A stretch of DNA of 64,000 nucleotides from Beta vulgaris subsp. vulgaris (Eukaryota > Streptophyta > Magnoliopsida > Caryophyllales > Amaranthaceae): assembly GCF_026745355.1 (NCBI RefSeq), contig NC_079205.1, forward strand, positions 4,384,832 through 4,448,831. The letters are read 5' to 3'. Made by a program: the position numbers and the translations under genes. Below are positions 49,308-63,029 of the stretch, piece after piece (positions within the stretch are counted from its first letter, which is position 1; each line of letters opens with the position of its first letter). The notes below the pieces were generated by a model. That model saw only the letters and a list, made by a program, of their open reading frames with translations, was not told the DNA's origin and made no database searches.

Positions 49308-50604
49308 TCATAAAGGAGACAGCTTCTTTAGTGCCTCATCCTTGCATCGTCTCTGGTCTTCAACCATGGACTCAAACACATCTAGTAAGTTATCCAGCCC
49401 CTCCAACTCCTCGCTTTCGCCTAGTGCCTTCAGAGCATACACAATGCTCTCAATAGTGGACAAATATCCGGGCTTAGGCTGACGCCTAACTTCACTAAAC
49501 ATGCTCAACTTCTCCATATCTAGCCTCACAGACGGTAAAATTCTTAGCCATGGATTTTCATTATACATTCGATTTGCTTTCGACCAAGTTCCGTCCAATA
49601 AAATCAAGTTCTTCACCTCAAAGTCGATAGTCTCAGCCGGTACTGCATTTTGGGCTGGAAACAGAAGTGCTGATCCTGGAGGAACTGTGATCCGAAACTC
49701 TTCAAATTGTTCTAGTTCTACACTCCCACTCTTCTGCTTCTTTTGCAGCTTCTGCACCACAAATCCTCTAGCTAGTGATTCTAGAACCTCTGGAGAGGCA
49801 ACCAAATCCTCAAGATTGGGTGTTTTCCCTTCATCTTGCAGCTTCCATTGATGAGAAATATTGCTTATTCCACCATATTTACCAACCGTTACACTCAGTA
49901 AAGCTTCAGGATTTCCTTCCATAGCATCTCCACTCACATAAATTATCACTAACACCAGTGATTTCAACATCACATTGCTCAAGCAATTGATCATCGTTCT
50001 TATCAAAATCGACGATTTCATCCGTAAACCTCTCAGAATCCGAAACACCAACGAACCCATCCCCTAAATCAACACCAGAAACCTGATCAAAACCCCCCTC
50101 CCGTGATCCTTCAATCGCTAAACTTCCATTACAATCCAAACTCTCAGAAGCATTTCCACAAACACTTGACGTGCATTCTTCTTCCAACAAATTAAACCCA
50201 TCATCATCTAACACCAATGGCTGAACATTAAACTGAGCATCAAACTTAACATCAGTGACAGTATAAACATCAACATTTTTGAGACCAAGTTTGGCAATTT
50301 TAGCAGAATTAAGTGGGTGTTTTCTCTCTAAACTATGCTGGAGAATTGTGAGATGAACTTTGTTGTCAAAGTTTGGAGATTTAATGCGAGTGCAAAGACA
50401 GAGGGAAAGAGGTTTAGAACAAGATAGGCAAGTGGGTCTTTTGGGATTTTTTTGGGTTTCCATCTTTAACTTCAAGGTCATAGTATTTTGGAAGAAACAC
50501 GAAATTGAAATTCTGTTGGTAAAAATAGTTGAAAATTTGTTGGTGCAAATGCAATGTCCACTCGAGGTTACTGATCTTATTCCGGACATTAGACATGCTT
50601 CCAT
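49308..50604 (-). CDS. DTW-domain tRNA-uridine aminocarboxypropyltransferase, with apparent frameshift
   Basis: The DTW family transfers the 3-amino-3-carboxypropyl group of S-adenosylmethionine to a tRNA uridine (acp3U). The first half (from ATG 50604) holds the zinc-binding CLSCSKPLSLCLC cluster and the conserved LTILQHSLERKHPLNSAKIA. The second half carries GSALLFPAQNAVPAE, the namesake block LILLDGTWSKANRMYNENPW and LSTIESIVYALKALGE. The halves are in different frames that cross at about 49930-49945, with no room for an intron, so one indel separates them: a pseudogenising change, or an assembly error. A second ATG at 50463 begins METQKNPKRP; the upstream 47 residues may be a transit peptide. 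No introns are seen. A long low-conservation acidic insert (about 50060-50300) follows the N-terminal block. Confidence 0.85.
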
Positions 50605-51820
50605 TTTGTATTGTGAAATTTAGTAATTAATAATTATGTAAGTTTGTTGTATAAAGTGGATGGTTAGGCTACGTACATTATCTTTTGTAATCTAGAGCTA
50701 ATCTAGCTTGTACATAGTTTTACTCTTACAAGAAATATTTATAAGTTAGATTAGTTCTACTTGACTGCATAAAATTAAACAAAATTAATGATACATAGTT
50801 AATGGTTGGAGCATTATGCATTCATGAAGTAAGTTTGGAGGTAATATGTGCAATTTAAAGAGCTTGGATACAACCTAAATTTTCAAAAAAGTACAAGGGT
50901 ATAATGTCGAAAAGCACAAAAATTAGTCAAATTAATACTTTTTTTGGGGTAGATTAATACTTACGTACTATAAGTAATTTTTGTTTTGTCATTTTTATGC
51001 ATATTTGAACATAAATTTGGTTAATCAACTGTTAGTATGAAAAAAGTTAAGTAATTTACTTGATTTGTTGAAAATTGAATTTGTTTTCAAGTTTTTGCGA
51101 AATTATTAGCAATGTGTACAATGAGTTAATTGATAGTAACAAGGTTGAAGCACGTGTAATGCATGGATTTCTATGAGATGGTTCCTAGGAAAAACTTTCC
51201 TTATTAAAAGATAATATATGTATAATCCAATAACTCATTTCATTTTGCTGCAATGTCTTTTATTTTTGTTTCCTGTCTTAAAATAGAACTTTCTAATTGT
51301 TAATTTATGAGGATCGCTCAATCAATCTCTTAAATTACCAAGCAATATATACTTCTATCTTATTTATTCTGAGTCCATGTCATATAATTTGACAGTCTTA
51401 CTTATTCCATAAATCAATCCAAATATGAATTGTTCTTAGTCCCTACCTCTAGATGAATAATGGTAATTTGGCACAAACAGTTACTCGTTCAAATTGGAAA
51501 ACCAGAAAAGGATCATAGGAGAATAACAAATCAACAACTTTTAGACAAAACACAAAACTCAAAGAGTTGTTGACATCAACAACTCACCCATGTTATGACT
51601 TTTCTTTCTTCTTTTAATCAATTCAATCAACCAAACAAGTTGGCCACACGCCACTACGCCAAACTTTCCCCTTTGACCCTTTCAAAAATTCTCTCACTCC
51701 ACAAAACCAAAAACACCCCTCTTAAAACTCCATTGCCATCGATCTCAAACCCACTTTTATGAAATTCTGATCTCACAAATCCTTAAATCATCACAAAAAA
51801 ACACAACCCATTTGTCGAAA
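50605..51820. other. Shared upstream region of the DTW and FAX genes
   Basis: The two genes point away from each other here, so both promoters should lie within it. AT-rich. No repeat is recognised and no element can be assigned. The 51590-51820 part is C/A-rich and looks like a 5' UTR for the FAX gene. Confidence 0.5.
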
Positions 51821-54401
51821 ATGCACGATTTTTGCTTCACAATCCCATACGGGCTTGTTCTTGTACTGGGCGGGCTCATCGGGTATGCCAAAAAGGGTAG
51901 TTTGGTTTCACTGGGTGGTGGTGCTGGAGCTGGTTTGTTGCTCATTTTAGCTGGTTATTTGAGTCTTACAGCTTTTAAAAAGCGCAAAAATTCTTACTTT
52001 GCTTTGATTCTTGAGGCGGGTATGTTGAAATTTCAACTCTTTGCTCATCTTTTCTGGTTAATTTTGTTTGATTGATTGTTTTATGAGTTGGGTTTTATCT
52101 TGAATTTGGGTTGCTGATTGATATCATTAGATTCCCAGATGAGAATGTGGTTTGTTAATGTGTTATTTTATGTTTGATGTGTGTTTTTCTGGTATTTGTG
52201 TGATGAATTGATGTGAAACTTTTTTGGAGTTGCTGTAATGTCTTCATGGCTGTTCTTTGTTGGTTTTGTTCTGTGATCATGCGTATGTATTGCAATGCCG
52301 ATGATCGAGCGCGGTCTCGGACTAATTTTGCCATTTGAAGGTTTTGAATCTGCTAATTTTATGTGACTTACTTTGATTTTACAGGCTGTAGAAAACTGAA
52401 AATAGTTCCATCACATGATCTTTTATTTGATGTAAAGAATTATTATGTGAATTAGTTTTCACCACCTCCTAAGTCCCATATTAGAAATATTTTTGGGGGT
52501 GTTCTGATTCAAGGTCCGTTCTTAGTGGTATGCACCAACTTAGTGATCTCTAGGCTTAGATGGTAAGGAATAATGGCGAACCGCGTCATTCCTTGTTTTG
52601 AGGTTAAGTTTTGACTCTTTGAGCTGAAAATGTCTCTGAAGATGTGGTATAGCGAGGTAATCTATCTCATCTATTTGATCCTTAGAAGAATAACCAACTA
52701 GGAATCTAGCAGCCTTTTAATTGTATGCTCACCGCGTAGATGGGCGCAATCACGCAGGGCAGCTATAAAGGTTCAAGCTACATACCCTGTGTTCTAATCA
52801 TGGATGAAGTTTATGTCATTCTTTTGGCTGATTTCTCTTAGCTTTTATGTGTCATTGTCTTGGAAAGACTGGCCAAGATGCAGTATAACTAAAGTTAGTT
52901 GATTGATAGTAGCAGTGCTGTCTCATCTCTATTATTTTAGATGTGAAAATGCAGATGTACTTTGTGGGCAGGATTTCCACTCCCTGGTACTTGGTAGTTT
53001 TTTTTTTTTTTGACAGGTAGTTGGAAGTGCTATATTGTTCATTGCTTTGGAAACTGGTTTCTGAAAGTTTCCACATTTGTTGATCTGTATATTTGAAACC
53101 TTGGCCTTTGGAAGCTCATTTTATAGCTCAAGTATACTTTGCTTCTCAGCTTCTTGTAGGAAATGACAATCTTGCTTAGGTACGACTATAAAATGTCAGA
53201 GTTTCTTTTTCCAAGGTTTTAAGTGTTTAGTTTTGAAATGTGAGACCAATAGATCTATGAATGAGTGAATCATCCCAGGTTAATTGATCTTGTCACGGAC
53301 TATTAGCCTCAGGAGGGGTGAGGGGAGGGGGTCTTATATCTTTACTTGATGCTTACTTTTTAAGCTTAAGACTACCTTTTGATGCATTATGAGATCCTAA
53401 GTACTTCTATGCTAAATTGGCATCTGGCTTGAGTTCAGCAACTCAGAAGAAAGTGGTGTGTACTTGTATGCGTGTTATTTGAGAATTGAGATGCTAATGC
53501 TGACACACTCTTGTATTGTTAAGTTTGCTTCCAGCATCTCGTAATTGCTCTCATACCTTAGAATATCTTGCATACTTTCTTGCCTCTTGAATATACTACA
53601 AGAATCTGAAACAGTTTGAAGTAGCTGATTCACCTCATGATACTTGAAGAATCTATCATAAAATTCCTCTAACTCCTGAAAGTAACATGGTTGTTCTGTA
53701 TTCATGCATCCAAATAAATATTTTTTTTTGAAACATAGTATCTGAAATTTGAACATATCCCATATGCCTCAACAGTGACTGCAACTGGACTCACGTATGT
53801 CATGGGACAGCGCTATATGGAGACTTCAAAGATAATGCCTGCTGGTATTATTGCTGGGATCAGGTACCTTGAAACTATATTTGGTCACTCTGTTTGCTCT
53901 TTGCATTATTTAGCAATATTCTCCGTGCATATTCGCACTGAGTAAATTATAATAAGGGTTTTAAATTAATAAAAGAGTTTTCCGCAATTATTTACGAGCC
54001 CTCGGATGAAGGATGACCAGTAAATCTTTGTCAAAAAGTTTGTCTAGAACTGGGAAGAGTTCATGCTTATGTAATTTACTAAGATTTCACAAAATGAAGA
54101 GTAGAATATCTAGTTTTATACATTTATTTGCAAAGCTTATGATTTTAGTCAATTACTTGGAGAAACCATGTAATCCAAAGCAGATCATTTTTAGTTTTCA
54201 TGTGTATCAAAAAAGTTTATCGATGCATTTGGTGATCAAAGACATTTTATTCAAATGTCTTTATTTAATAATAGTTTCTCCCTATTTCTGATAATTTCTC
54301 ATCCATTTCTTATTCATCTTATTTGCAGTGCTTTCATGACTGCCTTTTATGTATACAAGGTAGCAAGTGGTGGCAACCATTTCCCAGCCAAGGCTGAATA
54401 A
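51821..54401 (+). CDS. FAX/TMEM14 family small membrane protein, three exons
   Basis: Exons 51821-52019, 53776-53863 and 54329-54401 join in phase to 119 residues, the usual size for TMEM14 proteins. The plant FATTY ACID EXPORT (FAX) relatives move fatty acids across membranes. Four hydrophobic, glycine-rich helices are visible: FTIPYGLVLVLGGLIGYA, then VSLGGGAGAGLLLILAGYLS, then AVTATGLTYVMGQR, and IIAGISAFMTAFYVYKV. A KKRKNS loop separates helices 2 and 3. There is no transit peptide, which points to FAX5-7-like members of the ER or secretory membranes instead of plastid FAX1-4. The ATG at 51821 fits the family N-terminus (MHDFCFTIPYG). Introns are 1,756 and 465 bp. The gene looks intact. 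Confidence 0.9.
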
Positions 54402-55399
54402 TGATCATACACTAATTTCACATGAAAGTGTACTGCTGACCATCCTACGGCAGATTTCTGTTGCATACGAATTTGACATTCTTTTTCTCATAGCTACAGC
54501 CTACAGTGATACTAGTTTTGTGTAGAGAAGTTAAGAACTCTGATTTGCTGCTTGTCCCTTGAGAAGCTGTCCTTGTATTAAAATCTGAAAAATGTATGGC
54601 TATCCGAGGTACTAATCCTTCATAGAAATATATTGATGAATCGATTACTATTGTCAACCTTCTGTGTACTACTTATTCGTAGCGGAAAAAGTAGCCAATC
54701 TGCTCTGCCATTTTTACTTGTACTATTTTCTCTGGGGAGGAATAGAAACTATTTGGTTCAGGAAGTGATCATTAGTTTGTATGATGCCCTGTCAGATTTT
54801 AGTTCTGAAGATGGACAGAGAATTCCTCCAAAATTTAACGCTGTCTTGGCATTCAGCCTTCGAAGAGTGGGTATGCTGAGTTTCTGCCTCATATAGCTCA
54901 AACTGAAGATTGGCGAATTTACATGGTGCAGAAACTGAACAAATCTTCCTAAAGAATAACAAATGACGGAACTTATGTCGAAATTGAGGTTCAATGTATA
55001 ATCAATCAGCCCACTCTAGTAACGTGGGGAAAATCGAGAACTATTTGTATCTTATATTAACAACATAAAGTTTGGAATTTGGATCATTGAATCTTATTAG
55101 ACAAACAGAATTACATACGAAATCAACATGAAAAGATACATCTCTGCTGTGTGCTATCCTTCCCACCTCTCGGCACTCGGCACTCTCTGTGTAGTACCTT
55201 AAAAGAGCAGATTTTCCTTCATAGTGGTTTTCATCTTTTTGAAGTATTGCTTCATAGGTCAATGATTGTAACTTGAGAAGACCTATAGTGAATATGCATT
55301 TTTTCCCCTTAAAATTTATTGTTGAAACTCTTTCAAATATCTAAATAGATATATCAAATCCATTAGCATGATTAGTCAATTGAGGAGATTGGGGAGTAC
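54402..55399. other. 3' flank and intergenic DNA
   Basis: Probably the FAX 3' UTR in its first 250 bp. No gene or repeat is recognised; the short ORFs here are unsupported. Confidence 0.45.
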
Positions 55400-56248
55400 A
55401 CTGAAACCCTACCTTCTTTTTCAAAGCTACCCGTCGAAACCTAAGAATCCCAACACCCAAAGGCAACCCTAGGGGCTCGATCACCGTGTGAGCTACCTTG
55501 GGCTCCTCACGACGGTAGTCCGGCCCCTCCCCTCTTTTCTTTTTCCGTTTTGTTGCGTCGTTCCCTCCCCAGCCCCGTCTCGTGTTGCTTTGTCTCCGAG
55601 TCGTGTCGTCTCCTCATCCCTGAGTCGAGTTCGTTGAGTCGTTCGTCGTTTCCCCCCAATCCCTGAGTCAAGTTCGTTGAGTCGTTCCCTCCCCCTCCCC
55701 TAGTCGAGTCGTTTCCCCCTATCCGTAAAAAATGAATCTTATGGGAGCCCTCCAATTTGATTTGGAGCAAGTTTCGACCTCCACATCTTTCGAGTTTCAG
55801 TCCAATGAGACTAAACTCCGTGTACCCTTGAAGCAGGGTCAGAAGTCACCAAAGGACGTGACTTCATTGTTCGTTGAATTAGTAGAATCCTAGGAGGATG
55901 TTTTTTTTTAAGAACCTTGAGATTTAGTGCCTAGTAGACATTGGGGTCGACTAGATGTAGTGCAGGCGTGCAGCAATCTTTCTTCGAAGATCATCAGAGT
56001 TTCGTTTCACAACATATTCTCTCTCATATCGGGTCTTTTTTATCAAGACGTATAACCCAACCTTACCCGTCGTCGCTCAAGATAGACTACTTTTGAACTG
56101 GACATGTAATAGTTAGTTGTTTTTTCATAAAGTATGTACGAGCTAATAAGGCTCTTGTTACTATTTTGTTGTTGCTGTTTGCTTGTATTAGCATTAAGTT
56201 GTACTCCAGTTTCTAATTAATGCAAATTTTCTCAATGTTAAAAAAAAA
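55400..56248 (+). mobile_element. Probable poly(A)-tailed LINE-like retrosequence
   Basis: Resembles the 35452 insert in layout: a pyrimidine-rich leader with GAGTCGTTC-type tandem repeats (about 55615-55710), a short ORF from ATG 55732 (53 codons, MNLMGALQFDLEQVS...), an AT-rich 3' end and a 9-base A run near 56240. No target duplication was found, so borders are approximate and the call is weaker. Confidence 0.45.
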
Positions 56249-56650
56249 TCTCAAACCTTTTATTCTTTACACAAATTCAGCAGGATATAACCCATTTGTT
56301 AGCTCTAAACATGAAACATCTACTCACCTAATGGAGCCACATTTAGACGTGGACGACGGGACTCTAAAATCCGCTCCTTATATTCATCCCTGGATTCTTA
56401 CCAGCTTTATATACACAAAGATTGCTCATAACTAGTTTTGGTGAAATGAAGCTACAGCAGAGGTTGCATATTAGATTAATCACGTGTACAAAGAACAGAA
56501 GATGATGTTACCAACTTAACAATATTTACATCAACGATCAACCTACATACATGAAGCTGTTATACGCGAAAATTATATACAGAATTCAACATCAGATTAT
56601 ACAAATCCTGCTATTTTGCTAAAACCTGCTACTGCTAGTGTGACGCAATG

Positions 56651-59600
56651 TCAACAGGTTTTTGGCCTGTAGTATTTTGGTGGAAGAGATGGACACCTTT
56701 CGTTCATATGTGCGTACGGATCAATGGTATTGTAACCAGGTAGTTCCATTCTGTACCTTCCTCGGATTTGACAAAAAGGAAGCTTCACATTATCACCATC
56801 ATTACACCAACTTGGCAGGCGACTTAGATCATTTTCGAAGAACTTCAATGAATAGGCATCCTTTATCTGCAATCACAGCAAAGAACTGAACCCTCAGTTT
56901 CACAAAATAATAAGAATAGGAAAGATGCCATCTTACTCGTGCCTCATATTTTCTTCAACATTTAGCAGCTATACTGCCAGAATTATATTGATTGCAGTGA
57001 AAGGAGGACCAAATTGTAAGATACCCGAGTGATAAAAAGAATTTTTCAAGTGGTACAAAAACTAGCCTGAATATGAGAAACTTGGCATATTTTTCATTTG
57101 AAAGATAATTAGAAGACAACAATTCTAACTACAGTACTAGTCACACAATAAAGGGAAATTTTAACCTTTAACAGAACTCTGATAGGTATTTTGTACTCTA
57201 CAATCCCTTATTAAATTTTAAAGATACATCTATGGCATGTCCCATATTAAATATGACATCGCAGTTTTAGTAAGCTTATCCCTTCAACGTTTTCTCACGA
57301 TTTTTCGCTCTCAAAAGCCAAGCCATTTCTCTAGGTAAGGAGTATATCAGCAGCAGTGCCCCTACCCTTGGTTTTAAATGGTAGCCGCACATTAAATATA
57401 AAATAATCCGCACATGTTTAAACATGGTAAAACCCATTAAACAAATCCAATCAAAGAATTATTGAAAGTTTGAAACAGGCAAAAGAACTCACAGTGAACT
57501 CATTTGCTTGAATGGAACTAGAAAGTGACCCAAAAAGTCCAGCTGCCTTGTATATTTGAAGAACATAAGCAACACATGAGACTGATTTTCCATCTTCATA
57601 AATCCAATCATCTTGCTCAGGAATAGTAAGCAACTCATCAAAGGATGATCCACGTTTTTCGACTTCTACAAGAATTTCTGGAAGTTCAAGATCCTGCATG
57701 GAGAAAGGGAGTAGCACATGAGTAAACAGTCACATCCCTAATCATATTACTATAACAAAGAATTTTATTGAAAGATAAATGCCCAGCCAAATATATAACC
57801 TTCTTCCTTCATAATAAGAAATGGGTTAGAAGCACACAAGATGAGATTCACAGTGATTGGGCAGCATATGCTGATTTTTTTTTGAGAAAGTAATTCATGG
57901 GATCTCACATCAAACACCTAAATCACCTATCACAACTTATCGAGCAATGAAAAAACAATAGATGACAGGCAATCACAAGAATTGGGGAGAATGGAGAAAT
58001 TATGGAGCATTTACCTCAGTTCCCAGCCGTTTATTCAATGCTTCTTTCCATAAGTTTGCTGCATATTCAGGCTGCATGTGATACCATATTGTCATTACAG
58101 AAGCCACCTGCAAATAAAAGAAAACAGATAAATATATAAAAGCAAAAGTAAAATAAAAAATAAAATCAATAAGTCAAATCATGAATTTAGTAACAATAGA
58201 TGGGTCCCTCCTTAAGTGATTCCATAGACATGTGAGCTATGCACCAAAGTTGCACCTTTTGACAGAGATATGGAAGAGAGGCTGATTGAAAAACTCTCCA
58301 ATTAATAAACATGTTGACAATATTGAAACTTCTGATGCTGAAAAAACTAATACGAGTACATATTTACAACTGAAAAGCTGCCACTTTTCGAATTACAACT
58401 TTGTGGCCTAATAGAACTAATGTCTAATGTAACACAAAGCTTCATCGAAAGTAATATCCTAAGATATGTTACCCTTATATAATACCACCTTCAACTTACC
58501 TGGAAAATGTCCTTAAACTTACAAAGACGTCCTAAAATTACAATTTTGATGCAAAAGATTAGAACTTCATACTTCCTTTCTTACATGACATTGTTTAATC
58601 TGAAAGCACGAGAGGTCCATTTTTCCAGTATAGGTAACAGATAGAATCACCAAAAAGGCACACTAGCAATAATACCTGTAAGAAAACTGAAATGCCTGCC
58701 AATTTGTACAAGGTCCAACAACATAGATTTCAGTTGCAATAGTTTGGGCTATGCAATTTCCTAACCCCAATATACTCTCAGGGTTTATTTGACCCTTGAA
58801 ATGTTTCTCTCATTTCAGTTGGGGCAGATGAGGATAGCATCATAGATTCATAGGACAGTCCTAGAGCATCACTCAATCCCAAAGTAATGTAATTATCTCG
58901 GCTTACCCAGCCACCTAAAAGAATAGATACAAGTCTCAATTGCAATAAATTAATGGACTGTTTTACATGTTGGTATTTGGAAAAACTATTAGCGACCACT
59001 AAACACACTAATTCTAAAACCGATTTGTTTTAATTGGTAAGGATTTGCCAACTCACTCATGTTATGGTAATATAGAGCCACATTTACAGCAAACTTCTGT
59101 AAGAAACTGACTGTTGTCACTGAGTGAATATACAAAGTCAAGAGTTTGTAAGATCTTGTTATAAGAAAGGGCACCAAGACGAGTATTACACGAAAGTATG
59201 AAGTAAAGGAAATAAGTGAATTCATAAAACAAGTGATCTCCATTAAAAATTATGACTTAGAAACCACGTATGCAAAATATTAAGGAATACAGAAGTCCAA
59301 TCATAGTGGACAAAGTATAAGAGATATGTCATACCAGATGCGCATCCAGTGGAGGAGGATAGTTCATATTAATAGTGTCTACCCAGCTGAAAATAAGGTT
59401 ATGATAACCATATGGCTGACCATCCATGCTTCTTGCATACTCCCAGGCAGCAGTTTCATTAAACTTGGCACGCAAATCAGGGTGCAAGGGAAGCAATGCA
59501 ATATGGGGATTGGAGTCATCTTTAGTCAACTCAAATTCCCACCACTCATCCCATGGAAGCAGAGCTACAACATCCTCTCCCTGTAACATGAAATTCACAA

Positions 59601-62600
59601 AAAAAATCAGCATCAACGGATAGAAATCAAGTGAAGGCAGCTAATAATTTCCAGACAGAGTTCACTTAGAAAGCAGCAAGTGGTACATATATTATGCGAG
59701 TGATATCACAATTACTTTTGGAGCTGATATCTGATAAGCTCCACAAATTTAGAGCAAAATGACAGGATGTAATGAAATCCGCATTGAATCATGGAGACAT
59801 GGTAACATGGACCATTATCTGCAAATATTATTATCAGGATAAAATTGTATGTATTCATTATATGTCTGATTAAACGCAAAACTAAAGGGTTTGAAGTATT
59901 GATAAAATCTTATGTTTTGATGAAATTAAAGGGTTTGGAGTACTTAAGATTCTCTAAGGTTGGAACGAACCCTATTCTTTCACCCGAGATCAAAAACCAG
60001 TATAGATCCAAATCTTTCACCCAAGGTGGAGTCTGTTCCCTTATTTCATGAAGTGTTGCCACAATTAATGGGTAAAAACTAATTGAGGCATGTTACATAC
60101 TCCCCCCATCCCCCAAGACGTTTCTCATTTTTCCTTTTATGGTTGTCCCAAATACATTTTCCATTTCCTTATTTGGCATGGGTCCACCCATTAAAATATT
60201 GTTTACCTTCTATTTTATATTATATTACTCGCTTTCCTATGAATCAATCATGGGTCCCATCCACTTACCTTACCCACTTACACTCTCTCTGCTCAATAAA
60301 GAATTCATGAATAATGTACCAACTTCAATTTTTTTATTTTAATTTTATGCAACTAAGGCCTACCTAGAACTTCTCCTTAATACTTGTGCCAAAAAAGAAT
60401 GGGAAATCTATTTGGGGACGGAGGAGGTACATCTTTGATGATGAGGAAAATAGTAGGGACTTGTCAGCAAATCTGAGGCAAACCTCCTTAGTTCCACAAC
60501 TCCTTAACGACCATAATTCCTCACTCTAAGGTCATAAATTCCTGCGCCTTTTGCTTTTTCAGGTAGGAAGGACAATGCTACATTTGATTGCAATCACGAA
60601 TAAGCCAAGCATAAGCACAGGTGACTCAACAAGAAGTTTAAAAAAGGCATTTCCACAATTTCTGATAGAACACAAGGGATTTCCTATCATTTCATAATAT
60701 AGTCATCAATGAGTCAACGGCAAGGTGGTTGACCAAGACAGTCCAAGGAGATGCTTCATCGTATATGTTAATAGCATAAGATATTGTAGTGATGAATGAC
60801 ACACTTAAAGGAATCAACAAGTTGCAACTTAATACCCCTTAAACCACATGAATCAATTAAGTACCACAAAATGGAATCCCTTATATCCAACTTGGTGATT
60901 ACCAGAATGCCTTCAAATTTAGAAGTAGGAATCAAGTTCAAATGGACGTTATACCAAAGTTCATTATTCAATGCAACGAGATAATAGGAGACTCTTGCCA
61001 TCAAATTAACGTTGGTTTGCTGACAAGAAGGATCATCGCCCAATTTTTGTCATTTTTGTGCATCAGGAAGACACCACTATAACCAAAGGGAAAATTCGTC
61101 AGATGGCTATCAATTTATGGGGAAAGATTATTGTTTAATGAACTAGCACATGTTATGAGCTATAACAGGCATAGATGTGAATCGTTGTCAACTAATGATG
61201 GTGGTACATGGAACAGCTAAGAGGAACTCGAATCGCGACCTAGTTTTCATGAACTAGTCCAAAATTTTATCGATGTGCTTTCATACATTCTTCGTGCGTT
61301 CTAAATTAGTTGTAACATGAGGGGGAAGCAAGTTTTTTTGGAGAAGAGAAAGGTAGAGATATTTAAAAAGAGGGACGAACGTGATGAAGTTAGAGATAGA
61401 GAGAAGTACATAACCTATTACTAAATAATGTAATGTTGCGACTAATTCAAATCTTCCTTAAAAGGGAAGTGTTGCGACTAAATTGGAACAAAGAAAGTAC
61501 CAATTTGCACATTTTGGTAACATGGATGTGGATTTTTTTTGATAAGGAAAACATGGATGTGGATGATTCATTTGCTGACAGCCTTCGGAGAAGAAAAATA
61601 CTAACAAATAGGTGATTAAGCAAAGGTTGTCCAACTTAAGATGGTAAGATTAGAAATGCAGGCAGCAACCAATCACCACAGATGTGAAACATTAGAAGGT
61701 TTAGAAAGTGATCAAGGAAGACTTAATCCCTTTATAGCTCACCACAATAATAAGGCTCACTAGAATTATCACACAAGACTAATGGTAGGTGATCTGGTGT
61801 GTATTCCCTCTCATTCCTCAAAAATTTCCCATCCTCTTCTACTATTAGTCCCCTCATATTGTTTGACTGCTGTTTTGGATTGTGCTTCTCCTTTTGATAC
61901 AAGCCTATACTCTACATCCATCTTGATTTTCTGAAAATTCTCCAACACAAGAATACAGGTTGGCTTGTTGTTGCAATGTGACCATTTTGCAGTCATAGTA
62001 AATTTAAGAGGAACCAACCATGAGAGCAGGATAAAATGACAGTATTACCAACAACTAGAAATAATAATGTGGAGTCATAGTGCCTAGATGTCCTAGAAAA
62101 AACCATGCAAAAAACACAACAATGCCTACCTCCTTTCAACTTCAAAATAAGTTCCAGGATATATGAGGGCATCATGGGGCACTAGATGCAGGTCAGTTTA
62201 TATAAGTATCCAAAAGAGTTTATCAGTTCTGAAAAGTTCGGATAGTTCAGATAAGCACTACCAAGTTCAATTTACAACTACAAATAAGCCATGATAAGTT
62301 TAGGAAAGTTCAGATGAGAACTAAAACTTCGGATAAGGAGTTTTCAGTAACAAGAACTAGGCATGAAAGAGTGAATGACACTGCAATAAGTGCATGTTGC
62401 TATAATAATTAACTGCTAAGCAATATGCAGGCTGACCTGGTCATTTTCATGTCCAGACTCTGCAATCCACAGCTTGCCATTCGAATCCCTCAAGCACATA
62501 GCACTGTGACCAGCATAGGATCCAGTGACCCATTTCTCCAAGGTCTCAAATCCACCCCACCGGCCACGAATTTTTGAAATAGCAAGGAAGTCTCCAGAGT

Positions 62601-63029
62601 GTATCTCATCAGTGGTCATGTTGGTAACCCAAGGCTGAGGGCGTTCCTCAAAAGAAGCCCCCATATGCTTCTTAAGGAATGCAACGTTGGAGTTCTCGCC
62701 CCAACCAGTATTAGTAAATAGAGGAAAGACCTCCCATAATGCTTGCAAAGTCCCCAACATTCCGGCTTGCATGAGAAAAATTGAAACCCCATGTTCTTTT
62801 ACCTGAAATAAAGGTAGCGTGCCATGAAGAAAATGCTAATAACCAAGTCAGAGATAGAGAGAGAGAGAGAGATGCGAAATGAACTCACATATTCATATTC
62901 CGTTTTTCCTTCCCACTCTTTGAACTCCAAAGTATGTTCCCGAGATAGTATGTAATAGTCCCATGTCACACGATACGGAGTTGCAAAGACATAAATGTCC
63001 ATACAGGTCCAGCTATGAGCTGCACTAAC
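56651..63029 (-). CDS. Permuted papain-fold (NlpC/P60-, YiiX/C92-like) plant protein, 5' partial
   Basis: Six exons join in phase: 63029-62889, 62802-62437, 59580-59335, 58107-58015, 57693-57493 and 56866-56651, giving 419 residues plus stop; the 5' exon(s) lie beyond what can be recognised. The order of motifs fits a circularly permuted NlpC/P60-like cysteine hydrolase: GDFLAISKIRG, then a His in GSYAGHSAMCL (codon 62508-62506), then far downstream a Cys in SVSCVAYVLQIYK (codon 57576-57574). Relatives are amidases or peptidases; in plants the function is unknown. Tryptophan-rich blocks (LLPWDEWWEFELT) and a Cys/Pro-rich tail (RCPSLPPKYYRPKTC) suggest a secreted or lumenal protein. Intron 2 of the visible part (2,856 bp) holds a Stowaway MITE. 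The family is recognised from motifs only. Confidence 0.75.
60100..60427. mobile_element. Stowaway-type MITE in intron
   Basis: Flanked by TA (60098-60099, 60428-60429). Ends CTCCCCCCATCCCCCAAG and, inverted, CCTCCTCCGTCCCCAAAT. 328 bp, a different family from the copies near 10103. Confidence 0.85.
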
